Below, piece after piece: positions 8,478-17,474 of a stretch of 64,000 nucleotides of DNA (positions are counted from its first letter, which is position 1; each line of letters opens with the position of its first letter). The stretch spans positions 248,001-312,000 of the forward strand of contig JAFECT010000003.1 of assembly GCA_018241995.1 (NCBI GenBank), given 5' to 3'. A program made the translations under genes and the position numbers. Under the pieces are notes generated by a model. That model saw only the letters and a list, made by a program, of their open reading frames with translations. It had not been told where the DNA came from and made no database searches. Source of the stretch: Pseudomonadota bacterium. Lineage in GTDB: Bacteria; Pseudomonadota; Alphaproteobacteria; Caulobacterales; Caulobacteraceae.

Positions 8478-9911
8478 ATGATCCGCTCCTCGCTCTGCGC
8501 CGGTTTCCTGGCGCTGGCCTCGGCCGCGCTGGTTGCGCCCGCCGCCTTCGCCCAGACGCCCGCGCCTGCTACGGCACCAGCCGCAGCGACCGACTTCGAC
8601 GGCGATTGGTGGGGCGTCGTGACGGCGGGCGGGCATTCGCTGCGGCTGGGTTTCAAGATCCACGCCGGGGGCAAGTCGACCCTCGAGAGCCCTGACCAGG
8701 GCGCGCGCGGCCTGGAGCTGAGCGCGGTGAAGATCGACGGGGACAGCGTCCATCTGGAGTTCGCGCCCGGCCGCCTGGTCTACGAAGGCAAGCGCGGCGC
8801 CGACAAGGACACCCTTGAGGGGCGCGTGCTGCAGGGGGCGACCGCGACGCCCCTGACCCTGCATCGCGGTTCGGAGCCCGCCGCCGTCGCCGAGGCGCGC
8901 AAGCCGCGTCCGCAGGAGCCGACCAAGCCCTATCCCTACCGTTCCGAAGACGTCGCCTACGAGAACACGGCCGAGCACGTGCATCTGGCTGGAACCCTGA
9001 CCGTCCCTGAAGGCAAGGGGCCGTTCCCGACGGTGCTGCTGATCACCGGCTCGGGCGCCCAGGATCGCGACGAGACCCTGCTTGGCCACAAGCCCTTCCT
9101 GGTGCTCTCCGACTATCTGACCCGGCGCGGCGTCGCGGTGCTGCGCGTCGACGACCGCGGAATCGGGGGCTCCAGCGGCGACTTCCTGAACTCGACCACC
9201 GGCGACTTCGCCACCGATGTGGAGGCAGGCCTCGCCTATCTGCGCACGCGGCCGGAGGTCGACAAGCGCCACATCGGCCTGATCGGCCACAGCGAAGGCG
9301 GGATCATCGCGCCGATGGTCGCCGCGCGGGACCCCGGCGTCAGCTTCATCGTGATGATGGCGGGCTCCGGCGTGCCGGGGCGCGACATCTTCCTCTACCA
9401 GCAGGAGCAGGCGTTCCTGGCTGCTGGCGTACCCCAGACCAAGGTCGACCAGATCATGGCGGGTAGGCGCAAACTCTATGCGATCCTTGCGTCGAGCGCG
9501 GACAACGCCACGGCGCTGAAGCAGGTCGGCGACCTGCTGGCGGACGAGGCGGTGGCGCAGGGCGCGCCGCCCGAACGCGGCCGCGCGGTGGCGTTCCAGT
9601 TCGCCGGGCCGTGGGGCCGCTATTTCGCGAACTACGATCCCGCCGTCGATCTGAAGCGGCTGCACATCCCGGTGCTGGCGATCAACGGCTCGAAGGACAC
9701 CCAGGTCGATCCGACGCTGAACCTGCCGCCGATCCGCGCCGCCCTGGCCAACGACAGGCAGGCGACGGTGATGGAGCTGCCGGGGCTGAACCACCTGTTC
9801 CAGCCGGCCAATACGGGCCAGCTGGCGGAATACCAGACCATAGAGACCACTATCGACCCGTCGGTGCTGGCCCTGATCGGCGATTGGGTGGTCAAGCACA
9901 CAAGGCGCTAG
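8478..9911 (+). CDS. Secreted alpha/beta hydrolase
   Basis: A 477-residue protein with a clear Sec signal peptide (MIRSSLCAGFLALASA, cut after AFA at about residue 25) followed by an Ala/Pro-rich linker. A beta-rich N-terminal domain (about 40-140) precedes an alpha/beta hydrolase fold. The nucleophile elbow GHSEGG places Ser at 272; Asp407 (GSKDTQVD) and His439 (GLNHLF) complete the triad. It resembles periplasmic esterases or dipeptidyl hydrolases of unknown substrate. ATG 8478 fits the signal peptide; longer upstream readings run into pdeA. Confidence 0.9.
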   Translation: MIRSSLCAGFLALASAALVAPAAFAQTPAPATAPAAATDFDGDWWGVVTAGGHSLRLGFKIHAGGKSTLESPDQGARGLELSAVKIDGDSVHLEFAPGRLVYEGKRGADKDTLEGRVLQGATATPLTLHRGSEPAAVAEARKPRPQEPTKPYPYRSEDVAYENTAEHVHLAGTLTVPEGKGPFPTVLLITGSGAQDRDETLLGHKPFLVLSDYLTRRGVAVLRVDDRGIGGSSGDFLNSTTGDFATDVEAGLAYLRTRPEVDKRHIGLIGHSEGGIIAPMVAARDPGVSFIVMMAGSGVPGRDIFLYQQEQAFLAAGVPQTKVDQIMAGRRKLYAILASSADNATALKQVGDLLADEAVAQGAPPERGRAVAFQFAGPWGRYFANYDPAVDLKRLHIPVLAINGSKDTQVDPTLNLPPIRAALANDRQATVMELPGLNHLFQPANTGQLAEYQTIETTIDPSVLALIGDWVVKHTRR

Positions 9912-9914
9912 GCC

Positions 9915-10508
9915 TTAGGCGCGTCCGGTCTGGGAGGAGAGCAGGGCGGGGCTGACCCCCATCTTGGCGAGCGCGCGCTCCCACTTGGTGTCGAAGTCCT
10001 CGTCGAACACGAGGTCGAGGTCGGCGGGGCAGGCCAGCCACACGCTCTCGCGCAGCTCGCTCTCCAGCTGGCCCGCACCCCAGCCGGCGTAGCCGAGCGC
10101 CAGGACCGCGCGGCGTGGCGTCTGATGCTCGTCGGTCAAGGCTTCCAGCACCTCGCGCGTGGCGGTCAGGTTCAGGCCTTCGCTGACGGCCATGGTCGAG
10201 CCATCGACCTCGAAGTCGTCGGAATGCAGGACGTAGCCGCGCTCCCGCTCGACCGGCCCGCCCATCAGCACGGGCTGCATCGGTTCGCGCGGTCGGCCCT
10301 CGACCTCCAGCCGGTCGAGCACGGCGCCGACCGTCATGCCTTCGATGGGCAGGTCGATGCGTACGCCCATGGCGTGGTCGGCGTTGTGGATGCAGACCAG
10401 TACGACCGCGTGCTCGAAGCGCGGGTCGCCGATCCCGGGCATGGCGATGAGCAGCCGCCCGGCAAGAAAGCCGTCGTCGTCGGACACGAACTCATCAACG
10501 CTCGACAT
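9915..10508 (-). CDS. YqgE/AlgH family protein (UPF0301)
   Basis: A 197-residue protein of the YqgE/AlgH family. Recognisable blocks are FLAGRLLIAMPGIGDPRFEHAV, a PVLMGGPVERERGYVLH segment and GYAGWGAGQLESEL. Members are cytoplasmic and of poorly defined function; AlgH was originally linked to alginate regulation in Pseudomonas. The ATG at 10508 gives MSSVDEFVSDD; the frame is open for 13 more codons upstream, but the internal start fits the family better. It is convergent with the hydrolase and divergent from the peroxiredoxin gene. Confidence 0.9.
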   Translation of the reverse strand: MSSVDEFVSDDDGFLAGRLLIAMPGIGDPRFEHAVVLVCIHNADHAMGVRIDLPIEGMTVGAVLDRLEVEGRPREPMQPVLMGGPVERERGYVLHSDDFEVDGSTMAVSEGLNLTATREVLEALTDEHQTPRRAVLALGYAGWGAGQLESELRESVWLACPADLDLVFDEDFDTKWERALAKMGVSPALLSSQTGRA

Positions 10509-10633
10509 CGCCTGATGATCCTCTCCGAGGCGCGGGCTTGCAAGCATCGCTTGGCGGATCGCTCAGGTCTGCTATGTCGCGGCCCGAGACCCCACAACCC
10601 CCGACGGGCCTCAACGCGCCCAGGAGATCTGCG

Positions 10634-11113
10634 ATGACCATCAAAGTCGGCGACAAGCTGCCCGAAGCGACCTTCATGACACCGACGGCCGACGGGCCCC
10701 AGGCGATCACCACCGACCAGATCTTCAAGGGCAAGAAGGTGGTGCTGTTCGCCCTGCCAGGCGCCTTCACCCCGACCTGCTCCGCCCGCCACCTGCCGGG
10801 CTTTAAGGAGAAGGCGGCCGAGTTCAAGGCCAAGGGCGTGGACACCATCGCCTGCCTGTCGGTCAACGACGCCTTCGTGATGGGCGCCTGGGCCAAGGAC
10901 CAGGGCGTGACGGACGAGGTGCTGATGCTGGCCGACGGCAACGGCGACTTCACCCGCGCGGTGGGCCTGGAGATGGACGGCTCGAAGTTCGGCATGGGCT
11001 CGCGCTCGCAGCGCTACGCCCTGATCGCCGAGGACGGCGTGGTGAAGGAACTGAACGTCGAGCAAGGCGAGTTCCGGGTGTCTTCGGCCGAGTTCGTGCT
11101 GGGCCAGCTCTAA
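10634..11113 (+). CDS. Peroxiredoxin, Prx5 type
   Basis: A 160-residue thiol peroxidase that reduces hydrogen or alkyl peroxides. The active-site block PGAFTPTCS places the peroxidatic cysteine at residue 49, with the Prx5 ending SSAEFVLGQL. No second cysteine sits in a typical resolving position (the other is Cys near residue 74), suggesting a glutathione- or glutaredoxin-dependent one-Cys mechanism. A purine-rich CAGGAGATCT precedes ATG 10634. It lies 19 bases before the vsr gene on the same strand. Confidence 0.94.
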   Translation: MTIKVGDKLPEATFMTPTADGPQAITTDQIFKGKKVVLFALPGAFTPTCSARHLPGFKEKAAEFKAKGVDTIACLSVNDAFVMGAWAKDQGVTDEVLMLADGNGDFTRAVGLEMDGSKFGMGSRSQRYALIAEDGVVKELNVEQGEFRVSSAEFVLGQL

Positions 11114-11132
11114 ACCCAACCAGGCGCAGGCC

Positions 11133-11543
11133 GTGACCGACGTCTATTCCCGCGAGAAGCGCTCCGAGGTGATGGGGCGGGTCAAGGGGAAGGACACCGG
11201 ACCGGAGCTGAAGCTGCGCCGGCTGCTGACGCGGTTCGGCCTGCGCTATCGCCTGCATCGCAAGGACCTGCCGGGCAAGCCCGACATCGTCATGGCCGGG
11301 CGCCGGACGGTGGTCTTCATGCACGGCTGCTTCTGGCACGGCCACGACTGCGCGCGCGGGGCCCGGGCGCCCAAGGCCAATGCCGAGTACTGGACAGCCA
11401 AGATCGGCAGGAATGTCGCGCGCGACCGCCGCGTGCAGGCTGAGCTGGCCGAGGCCGGCTGGCGACCGCTGGTGGTCTGGGAGTGCGAACTGAAGGACGA
11501 GGCGGCGTTGGACGCGCGGCTCAGAGCCGAGCTTGGGCTTTAA
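11133..11543 (+). CDS. vsr: Very short patch repair (Vsr) endonuclease
   Basis: Nicks next to T:G mismatches arising from deamination of 5-methylcytosine. The 136-residue protein keeps the family motifs: RVKGKDTGPELKLRRLL, the catalytic Asp51 in LPGKPDIV, His64 in MHGCFWHGHDC, zinc ligands Cys66, His71, Cys73 and Cys118, and Asp98 in NVARDRR. Length is normal. The start is GTG 11133. No cytosine methyltransferase gene is next to it, which is the usual partner. Its stop shares bases with the convergent kinase gene. Confidence 0.93.
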   Translation: MTDVYSREKRSEVMGRVKGKDTGPELKLRRLLTRFGLRYRLHRKDLPGKPDIVMAGRRTVVFMHGCFWHGHDCARGARAPKANAEYWTAKIGRNVARDRRVQAELAEAGWRPLVVWECELKDEAALDARLRAELGL

Positions 11544-13768
11544 GCCACCGCCCGCTCTTCGCCGCTCTCTTCCTCGCCGCCGTGCGCGGCCTGGATCGCT
11601 TCGATGACCGCAGCCATAAGCCGGCCCGGATCGATCGGCTTGCCGACGAAGTAGTTCATGCCGGCGTCGAAGCAGGCCTGGCTGTCGACCTCGGCGGTGA
11701 CGGCGATGATCGGGATGTGCTGGTTCGGGCCGGACGTGGCGCGGATGCGGCGGGTGGCCTCCTGGCCGTCCATCTCGGGCATGCGCACGTCCATCACGAT
11801 CAGGTCGAAGGCCTCGCGCTGGGTGGCCTCGAAGGCCTGCTTGCCGTCGTTGACGGTGGTGACGTGAGCGCCGGCGGGTTCCAGCACGAGCTGGACTGCG
11901 CGGCGGTTGATCTCGTGGTCGTCGGCGACGAGCACGCGCAGGGGACGGGAGTCGTCCTCGGGCTCGGCCTCGGTTTCGGCGAAGGTTTCGGCCTCAGACG
12001 ACGCGGCCTCTTCCTGCGCCTGCTCCAGGGCCTGCGCCACGGTCTTGATCAGGGCGGCGGGGTCGATGGGTTTGCCCACGAACCAGTTCATGCCTGCGTC
12101 GCGGCAGGCGGCCATATCGTCCTTCTCGGTATCGGCGGTGACGGCGACGATGGGGGTCGACTGGTTGGGGCCTTCCATGGCGCGGATGCGGCGGCTGGCC
12201 TCGCGGCCGTCCATTTCCGGCATGCGCACGTCCATGACGATCAAGTCGAAGGCTTCGGCTTGCGCGGCTTCCACCGCCGCCTTGCCGTCGCAGACGGCGA
12301 CGATGTCGGCGCCCATGGGCTTGAGCACCAGCTGCACGGCGCGGCGATTGATCTCGTGGTCGTCGGCGACCAGCACGCGCAGCGCCGGCTGGTCCTCGGC
12401 CGGCGCCAGCAGGGCGGCGTCGGGGGCTTCGGCGGCCTGGGCGGGCGCCTCGGCCAGCTTGAAGGTCAGGGCCAGGGTGAAGGTCGAGCCCTCGTCCTTG
12501 CGGCTGTAGGCGGTCAGCTGCCCGCCCATCAGGCGGGCCAGCTGGCGGCTGATCACCAGGCCCAGGCCCGTGCCGCCGTAGTTGCGCGCCACGGACTTGT
12601 CGCCCTGCTGGTAGGGGGTGAACAGGCGGTCGAGCTGTTCACGCTCCATGCCCGCGCCGGTGTCGACGATCTGCAGGCGCACCGAGCAGCTGTCGTCCTC
12701 GGCGGCCCAGGCCGAGATCATCAGCGAGACGGAGCCCTTGTCGGTGAACTTCACTGCGTTGGAGATCAGGTTGTTCAGGATCTGGCGGATGCGCGTCGGA
12801 TCGCCTTCCACCCAGTGCGGCAGGCCGGCGGAGCCTTCGACGCGCAGGCGCAGGCCCTTCTTGCGCGCCTCCGACTGCCAGAAACGCGCGGTCTGGGCGA
12901 CCATGCCGCGCAGGTCGAACGGCACGGTCTCGATGGTCATGCGACCGGCTTCGAGCTTGGCGTGGTCCAGCACATCGTCGAGCAGGGTCTTCATCATGCG
13001 CCCTGCGTCGGCGATCAGGGTGGCGTGGGGGCGCAGCGACGAACCCTTGGCCGACCGCTCCAGCTCCACCGCGCCGGCCATCATGGCGCCGATGGGCGTG
13101 CGCAGCTCGTGGCCGATCATGGCGACATAGACGGACTTGGCCGCGGTGGCGGCCTCGGCTTCCTTCAGGCGCTGGTCGGCGCGCTCAAGCGCGGCCTTCT
13201 CAACCTGGCGCGAGTTTTCCTGCATTCGCCACAGCGCCAGGGCGTAGCCGGCGAAACCCATGCAGCCCAGGCCTGCGGCCAGCTGATAGCTGCCAGGCGC
13301 GCCGAAATAGGCCATGAACCAGGGGGTCAGGGCGAGATAGACGGCCTGGGGCAGCATGGCGCAGATGGCCGCGCCGCGCGATCCGGGGGTGCCGACCACG
13401 ACATTAATCAGGGCCGCGCAGTTGAGCAGCGAGGCGCAGGCCCCCCCGAACGCGCCACCCAAGAGCCACAGCGGGATGGACAGGGCCCCGAAGGCGCTGG
13501 CGTTCAGCATGATTGACGCGAAGCCCAGGGCGTTGCGCCAGGCCGGCTGGTGGTCGGCCTTGCCGGTCGCCAGAGGGTCGAACGCCCACAATTCCGGTAG
13601 CTGGGCCAGGAGGTAGGTGACGATCCAGACCCCGGCGATGCCGGTCGTCAGCACTTGGCTGGCCACCACCGCCACCAAGCAGGCCATGACCGAGCGCTGC
13701 AGCAGTTGGCTACGGCGCATGCGCACGGCGGCGACGAGGCCGCTCGATCGTGACAATTCAGCCTTCAT
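11540..13768 (-). CDS. Membrane hybrid histidine kinase with two tandem receiver domains
   Basis: A 742-residue sensor kinase. The N-terminal 180 residues hold about five or six membrane helices with little periplasmic domain. A linker coiled coil (about 185-212) leads to the HisKA domain (GHELRTP, phospho-His220) and an intact HATPase (NNLISNAVKF 332-341, DTGAG 369-373, GGTGLGL 398-404). Two receiver domains follow at about 463-580 (phospho-Asp513) and 610-727 (Asp660), joined by an acidic Glu-rich linker. The receivers are almost copies of one another. No response regulator gene is adjacent, so it probably feeds a separate phosphotransfer protein. Its stop overlaps vsr. Confidence 0.92.
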   Translation of the reverse strand: MKAELSRSSGLVAAVRMRRSQLLQRSVMACLVAVVASQVLTTGIAGVWIVTYLLAQLPELWAFDPLATGKADHQPAWRNALGFASIMLNASAFGALSIPLWLLGGAFGGACASLLNCAALINVVVGTPGSRGAAICAMLPQAVYLALTPWFMAYFGAPGSYQLAAGLGCMGFAGYALALWRMQENSRQVEKAALERADQRLKEAEAATAAKSVYVAMIGHELRTPIGAMMAGAVELERSAKGSSLRPHATLIADAGRMMKTLLDDVLDHAKLEAGRMTIETVPFDLRGMVAQTARFWQSEARKKGLRLRVEGSAGLPHWVEGDPTRIRQILNNLISNAVKFTDKGSVSLMISAWAAEDDSCSVRLQIVDTGAGMEREQLDRLFTPYQQGDKSVARNYGGTGLGLVISRQLARLMGGQLTAYSRKDEGSTFTLALTFKLAEAPAQAAEAPDAALLAPAEDQPALRVLVADDHEINRRAVQLVLKPMGADIVAVCDGKAAVEAAQAEAFDLIVMDVRMPEMDGREASRRIRAMEGPNQSTPIVAVTADTEKDDMAACRDAGMNWFVGKPIDPAALIKTVAQALEQAQEEAASSEAETFAETEAEPEDDSRPLRVLVADDHEINRRAVQLVLEPAGAHVTTVNDGKQAFEATQREAFDLIVMDVRMPEMDGQEATRRIRATSGPNQHIPIIAVTAEVDSQACFDAGMNYFVGKPIDPGRLMAAVIEAIQAAHGGEEESGEERAVA

Positions 13769-13919
13769 GGCCGGACGCTTCTCCGTTCCGCCCGCTTTTG
13801 CGCAGGCTGGACACCCCTTATTCCGGTCAGCCTACGCGCGAGGCGACTAACACGGGGTGAAGGAAGCGGCCCTCAGGCCGACTTTTCTCGCAAAGCGAGA
13901 GTTTCGGTATGTAATCGCC

Positions 13920-15083
13920 TCATAGGGTGCGCGAGATCAGCACCTTCATGATCTCGTTGGTGCCGCCGTAGATTCGCTGCACCCGGGCGTCCTTGTAGAG
14001 CTGGGCGATCGGATATTCGGCCATGAAGCCGTAGCCGCCGTGCAGCTGCAGGCATTCGTCCAGGGTCTCGCCCTGGATGTCGGTGCACCAGTATTTGGCC
14101 ATGGAGGCGGTGGCTGGATCGAGCTGCCCTTCCAGGTGCTGGCCGATGCAATAGTCCACGAACACCGTGGCCACCGTCAGCTTGGTCTTGACCTCGGCGA
14201 GCTTGAACTGAGTGTTCTGGAACTCCATCACTGTCTTGCCGAAGGCCTTGCGCGACTTGACGTAGTCGAGGGTGACGGCGAGGCCGCGCTCGGCGGCGGC
14301 GATGCCCTGGACGGCGATGTTGAGGCGCTCCTGCGGCAGCTGCTGCATCAGCTGCACGAAGCCCATGCCCTCCACGCCCGAGATCAGGTTCGAGGCCGGC
14401 ACGCGCACGTCGTTGAAGAACAGTTCGGAGGTGTCGTTACCCTCGGCCCCGATCTTGTGCAGGTTGCGGCCGCGCTCGAAGCCCTCCAGCCCGTCGGTCT
14501 CGACGATGAACAGGGAGGTGCCCTTGGCGCCCTGGGTCGGGTCGGTCTTGGCCACCACGATGATCATGTTGGCGGCGGCGCCGTTGGTGATGAAGGTCTT
14601 GGAGCCGTTGATGACGTAGTGGTCGCCATCCTTGCGGGCCGTGGTCCGCACCCCCTGCAGGTCCGAGCCTGCGCCCGGTTCGGTCATGGCGATGGCGCCG
14701 ACGTACTCGCCGGTGCAGAGCTTGGGCAGGACGCGCTGCTTCTGCTCTTCCGTTCCGTAGTGGACCACGTAGGGGGCCACGATGGCGTTGTGCAGCGAGA
14801 TGCCCCAGTTGTCGGCGCCCTTCAGGCCCATGCGCCGCATCAGGACGACCTCGTGGCGGTAGTCGCCGCCCGCGCCGCCGTATTCCTCAGGCACGGTCAG
14901 GCCGCACAAGCCCGCTTCCCCGGCCTTGAGCCACAGGTCGCGCGGCACGGTCTGGTTCTGGCGCCACTTGGCCTGTTCTTCGGGACCGCAATGCTCGTCG
15001 AGGAAGCGGTCGACGGCGTCGGCGAAGATGGTCAGCTCTTCGTCTTCGAGGAAGGCGGGGGCTTTGACGTTCAGCGCCGACAT
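13920..15083 (-). CDS. Acyl-CoA dehydrogenase
   Basis: A 387-residue flavoenzyme that makes the first double bond in acyl-CoA oxidation. Family blocks are [47 protein letters not shown], the FAD/CoA region around [21 protein letters not shown], and the ending [20 protein letters not shown] with [13 protein letters not shown]. It lies three bases downstream of the second dehydrogenase gene on the same strand, so both belong to the MerR-headed operon. The chain-length preference cannot be read from sequence. Confidence 0.94.
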   Translation of the reverse strand: MSALNVKAPAFLEDEELTIFADAVDRFLDEHCGPEEQAKWRQNQTVPRDLWLKAGEAGLCGLTVPEEYGGAGGDYRHEVVLMRRMGLKGADNWGISLHNAIVAPYVVHYGTEEQKQRVLPKLCTGEYVGAIAMTEPGAGSDLQGVRTTARKDGDHYVINGSKTFITNGAAANMIIVVAKTDPTQGAKGTSLFIVETDGLEGFERGRNLHKIGAEGNDTSELFFNDVRVPASNLISGVEGMGFVQLMQQLPQERLNIAVQGIAAAERGLAVTLDYVKSRKAFGKTVMEFQNTQFKLAEVKTKLTVATVFVDYCIGQHLEGQLDPATASMAKYWCTDIQGETLDECLQLHGGYGFMAEYPIAQLYKDARVQRIYGGTNEIMKVLISRTL

Positions 15084-15086
15084 GGA

Positions 15087-16871
15087 TCAGAACGCCTCCG
15101 CGCTGAGCGCCATCATGGTGGCGGAGCCGGTCTTCATCTTGGCGAGATGCGCGTCGGCGTCGGGCAGGACGCGCTCGACGAAGTAGCGGGCGGTGGTCAG
15201 CTTCTCGGCATAGAACGGATCGGCGTCGCCGGCCGCGACCTTGGCCTGCGCGGCCTTGGCCATCATCGCCCACATGTAGGCCAGACAGGTCAGGCCGAAG
15301 AGGGTCAGATAGTCGGTGGAGGCCGCGCCGGCGTTGTCGGGGTTCTGCACCCCGTTCTGCATCAGCCAGAACGTGCCGTCCTGCAGCTTGGCCTTGGTGG
15401 CGGCCAGGGCCTCGACGAAGGGCTTGATCGCTTCGTCCGAGCCGTTCTCGGCCACGAAGCCGTCGATCTCGCCGAAGAAGCTCATGATCGCGCGCCCGCC
15501 GTTCGCCGCGAGCTTGCGGCCAACCAGGTCCAGCGCCTGGATGCCGTTGGCGCCCTCGTAGATCATGGTGATGCGGGCGTCGCGCAGGTACTGCGAGGCG
15601 GGGAAGTGCTCGGTGTAGCCGGAGCCGCCATGCACCTGCATGGCCAGGGACGCCACGTGGAAGCCGCGGTCGGTGAGGTAGGCCTTCAGGACGGGGGTCA
15701 AGAGGCCCATGTAGTCCTCGGCCTTGGTCCGCACCGCCTCGTCCGGCGAACGCTGCAGGTCGGCGTGCAGGGCGGTCCACAGCACGAACGCCCGGCCCCC
15801 CTCGATCAGGGCCTTGGAGTCCATCAGCATGCGCCGCACGTCGGGGTGCACGATGATCGGGTCGGCGGGGCCGTCGGGGTTCTTCGGCCCGGTGAGCGAG
15901 CGGCCTTGCAGCCGGTCCTTGGCGAACTCGACGGCGGCCTGGTAGGCGGCCGTGCCGATCGACAGGCCCTGCAGGCCGGTGCCCAGGCGCGCCTCGTTCA
16001 TCATCACGAACATGCCGCGCAGGCCCTGGTTCTCCTGGCCCACTAGCCAGCCCTTGGCGTCCTCGTAGACCATCACGGCGGTGGCGTTGCCGTGGATGCC
16101 CATCTTGTGCTCCAGGCCCGCGCATTTTGCGTTGTTGCGCTCTCCGAGCGTGCCGTCTGGATTGACCAGGAACTTCGGCACCACGAACAGGCTGATGCCC
16201 TTCACGCCGGCGGGCGCGCCCTCGATGCGGGCCAGGACCAGGTGGATGATGTTGTCGGTGAAGTCGTGCTCGCCAGAGCTGATCCAGATCTTCTGCCCGG
16301 TGATGCGATAGGAGCCGTCGGCCTGGGGCACGGCCTTGGTGCGGATCAGGCCGAGGTCGGTGCCGCATTGGGGCTCGGTCAGGTTCATGGTCCCGCCCCA
16401 CTCGCCGGAGACCAGCTTGGGCAGGTACTTGGCCTTCTGCTCGTCCGAGCCGTTGGCGTGCAGCGCCGAATAGACCCCGTGGGTCAGGCCCGGATACATC
16501 GAAAACGCCGCGGACGCCGCCGCGGTCATCTGGCCGAAGGCCATCGACACCACCGCCGGCATGCCCTGGCCGCCGTACTCAGGGTCGGAACTCAGGGCGT
16601 TCCAGCCCGCCTCGACCATCTGGTGGTAGGCTTCCTTCCAGCCCTTCGGCGTGACCACCGTGTTGTCGGGGTTCCACTTGCAGCCTTCCTGGTCGCCCGT
16701 CCGGTTGATCGGGGCGATCACGCCTTCGGCAAAGCGGGCGCCTTCCTCCAGCACCTGCTGCACCAGATCGAAGGAGGCGTCTGCAAAGCCCGGCACGTTG
16801 GAGTACCGGTCGATGTCGATCACGTCCCCGAGCAGGAACGAGAAATCGCGCAGCGGCGCCTGGTAGGGCAT
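15087..16871 (-). CDS. Acyl-CoA dehydrogenase, long DmdC/FadE-like form
   Basis: A 594-residue acyl-CoA dehydrogenase with the extra N- and C-terminal segments of the DmdC-like group (about 590-600 residues). It shows MPYQAPLRDFSFLLGDVID at the start, MNLTEPQCGTDLGLIRTKA, ITGQKIWISSGEHD, the catalytic region MIYEGANGIQALDLVGRK and a C-terminal helical domain. Relatives act on 3-methylmercaptopropionyl-CoA or fatty acyl-CoA; the substrate here is not determined. It starts one base after the MerR gene and ends three bases before the second dehydrogenase gene. Confidence 0.93.
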   Translation of the reverse strand: MPYQAPLRDFSFLLGDVIDIDRYSNVPGFADASFDLVQQVLEEGARFAEGVIAPINRTGDQEGCKWNPDNTVVTPKGWKEAYHQMVEAGWNALSSDPEYGGQGMPAVVSMAFGQMTAAASAAFSMYPGLTHGVYSALHANGSDEQKAKYLPKLVSGEWGGTMNLTEPQCGTDLGLIRTKAVPQADGSYRITGQKIWISSGEHDFTDNIIHLVLARIEGAPAGVKGISLFVVPKFLVNPDGTLGERNNAKCAGLEHKMGIHGNATAVMVYEDAKGWLVGQENQGLRGMFVMMNEARLGTGLQGLSIGTAAYQAAVEFAKDRLQGRSLTGPKNPDGPADPIIVHPDVRRMLMDSKALIEGGRAFVLWTALHADLQRSPDEAVRTKAEDYMGLLTPVLKAYLTDRGFHVASLAMQVHGGSGYTEHFPASQYLRDARITMIYEGANGIQALDLVGRKLAANGGRAIMSFFGEIDGFVAENGSDEAIKPFVEALAATKAKLQDGTFWLMQNGVQNPDNAGAASTDYLTLFGLTCLAYMWAMMAKAAQAKVAAGDADPFYAEKLTTARYFVERVLPDADAHLAKMKTGSATMMALSAEAF

Positions 16872-16872
16872 G

Positions 16873-17394
16873 TCAGCTCCTGGAGCGTAGGGGTTTGATG
16901 GAGGTCGGCTGCGCCTGCATGGGCGCGTGCGCGTGGGTCTGGCCGGCGGTGTCGAGGCCGGCGCTCAGCGAGGCATGATAGTCCTCGGCGTTGGGCAACA
17001 GGTCGGGCCGGAAGGTCTTCAGCCGCTTCTCGATCCAGTGGCAGCTCTTCTGCAGGTTCTCGATGGCCAGGTCGACGGCCTCGCGCTGGCGCTCCAGGGT
17101 CTCGATCTGGGCGCGGAACTTGCCGAGCGACACGGCCAGTTGCTGGGCGTTGTTGTCCTTGTGGTCGTAGAGATCGAGAAGCTCGCGAATCTCCACCAAC
17201 GAAAAGCCGACCTGCTTGCCCTGCACGATCAGCTTCAGCCGGGCCCAGTCGGAATGGCTGAACACGCGGGTCTGGCCGCGCCGGTCGGGGGAGAGCAGGC
17301 CCTTGTCTTCGTAGAAGCGCAAGGCGCGCGCCGTCACGCCGAACTCGCGGCAGAGCTGGCGGATGGAATAGGTCCGAGAGTCGCCTGGGGCCAT
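16873..17394 (-). CDS. MerR family regulator of the acyl-CoA dehydrogenase operon (LiuR-like)
   Basis: A 173-residue regulator. The N-terminal winged helix-turn-helix reads YSIRQLCREFGVTARALRFYEDKGLLSP with RRGQTRVFSHSDWARLKLI. A dimerisation coiled coil runs from about residue 85 to 130. No cysteine metal-binding loop is visible, which fits the LiuR-like group that controls fatty or branched-chain acyl-CoA breakdown. It is the first gene of a three-gene operon with the two dehydrogenases. A 16-base inverted repeat at 17410-17425, just upstream of the start, is a likely autoregulatory operator. Confidence 0.9.
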   Translation of the reverse strand: MAPGDSRTYSIRQLCREFGVTARALRFYEDKGLLSPDRRGQTRVFSHSDWARLKLIVQGKQVGFSLVEIRELLDLYDHKDNNAQQLAVSLGKFRAQIETLERQREAVDLAIENLQKSCHWIEKRLKTFRPDLLPNAEDYHASLSAGLDTAGQTHAHAPMQAQPTSIKPLRSRS

Positions 17395-17409
17395 GGAGCC
17401 GCTTGTAAC

Positions 17410-17425
17410 TTGACGCGAGCGTAAA
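17410..17425. promoter_or_regulatory. Candidate MerR/LiuR-type operator
   Basis: TTGACGC and GCGTAAA form an inverted repeat (six of seven positions match) with a two-base GA centre. It lies 16 bases before the MerR start and about 50 bases before the divergent DUF5655 gene. TTTACG/CGTAAA-like palindromes are typical of LiuR-type MerR regulators. Assignment to this regulator is inference. Confidence 0.5.
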
Positions 17426-17474
17426 GGGAAGCCTGAGTGTTCCGAACCGTACGCTTTCGCCTTAGCCTCGGCCT

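Noticed and set aside
13886..13900. TCTCGC-AAA-GCGAGA hairpin downstream of the acyl-CoA dehydrogenases
   Set aside because: The stem is only six pairs and neither strand has a T-run after it, so a terminator call is not supported.
14040..16046. A 668-codon plus-strand frame across the acyl-CoA dehydrogenases
   Set aside because: It is Gly/His/Val-rich low-complexity sequence opposite two well-supported genes.
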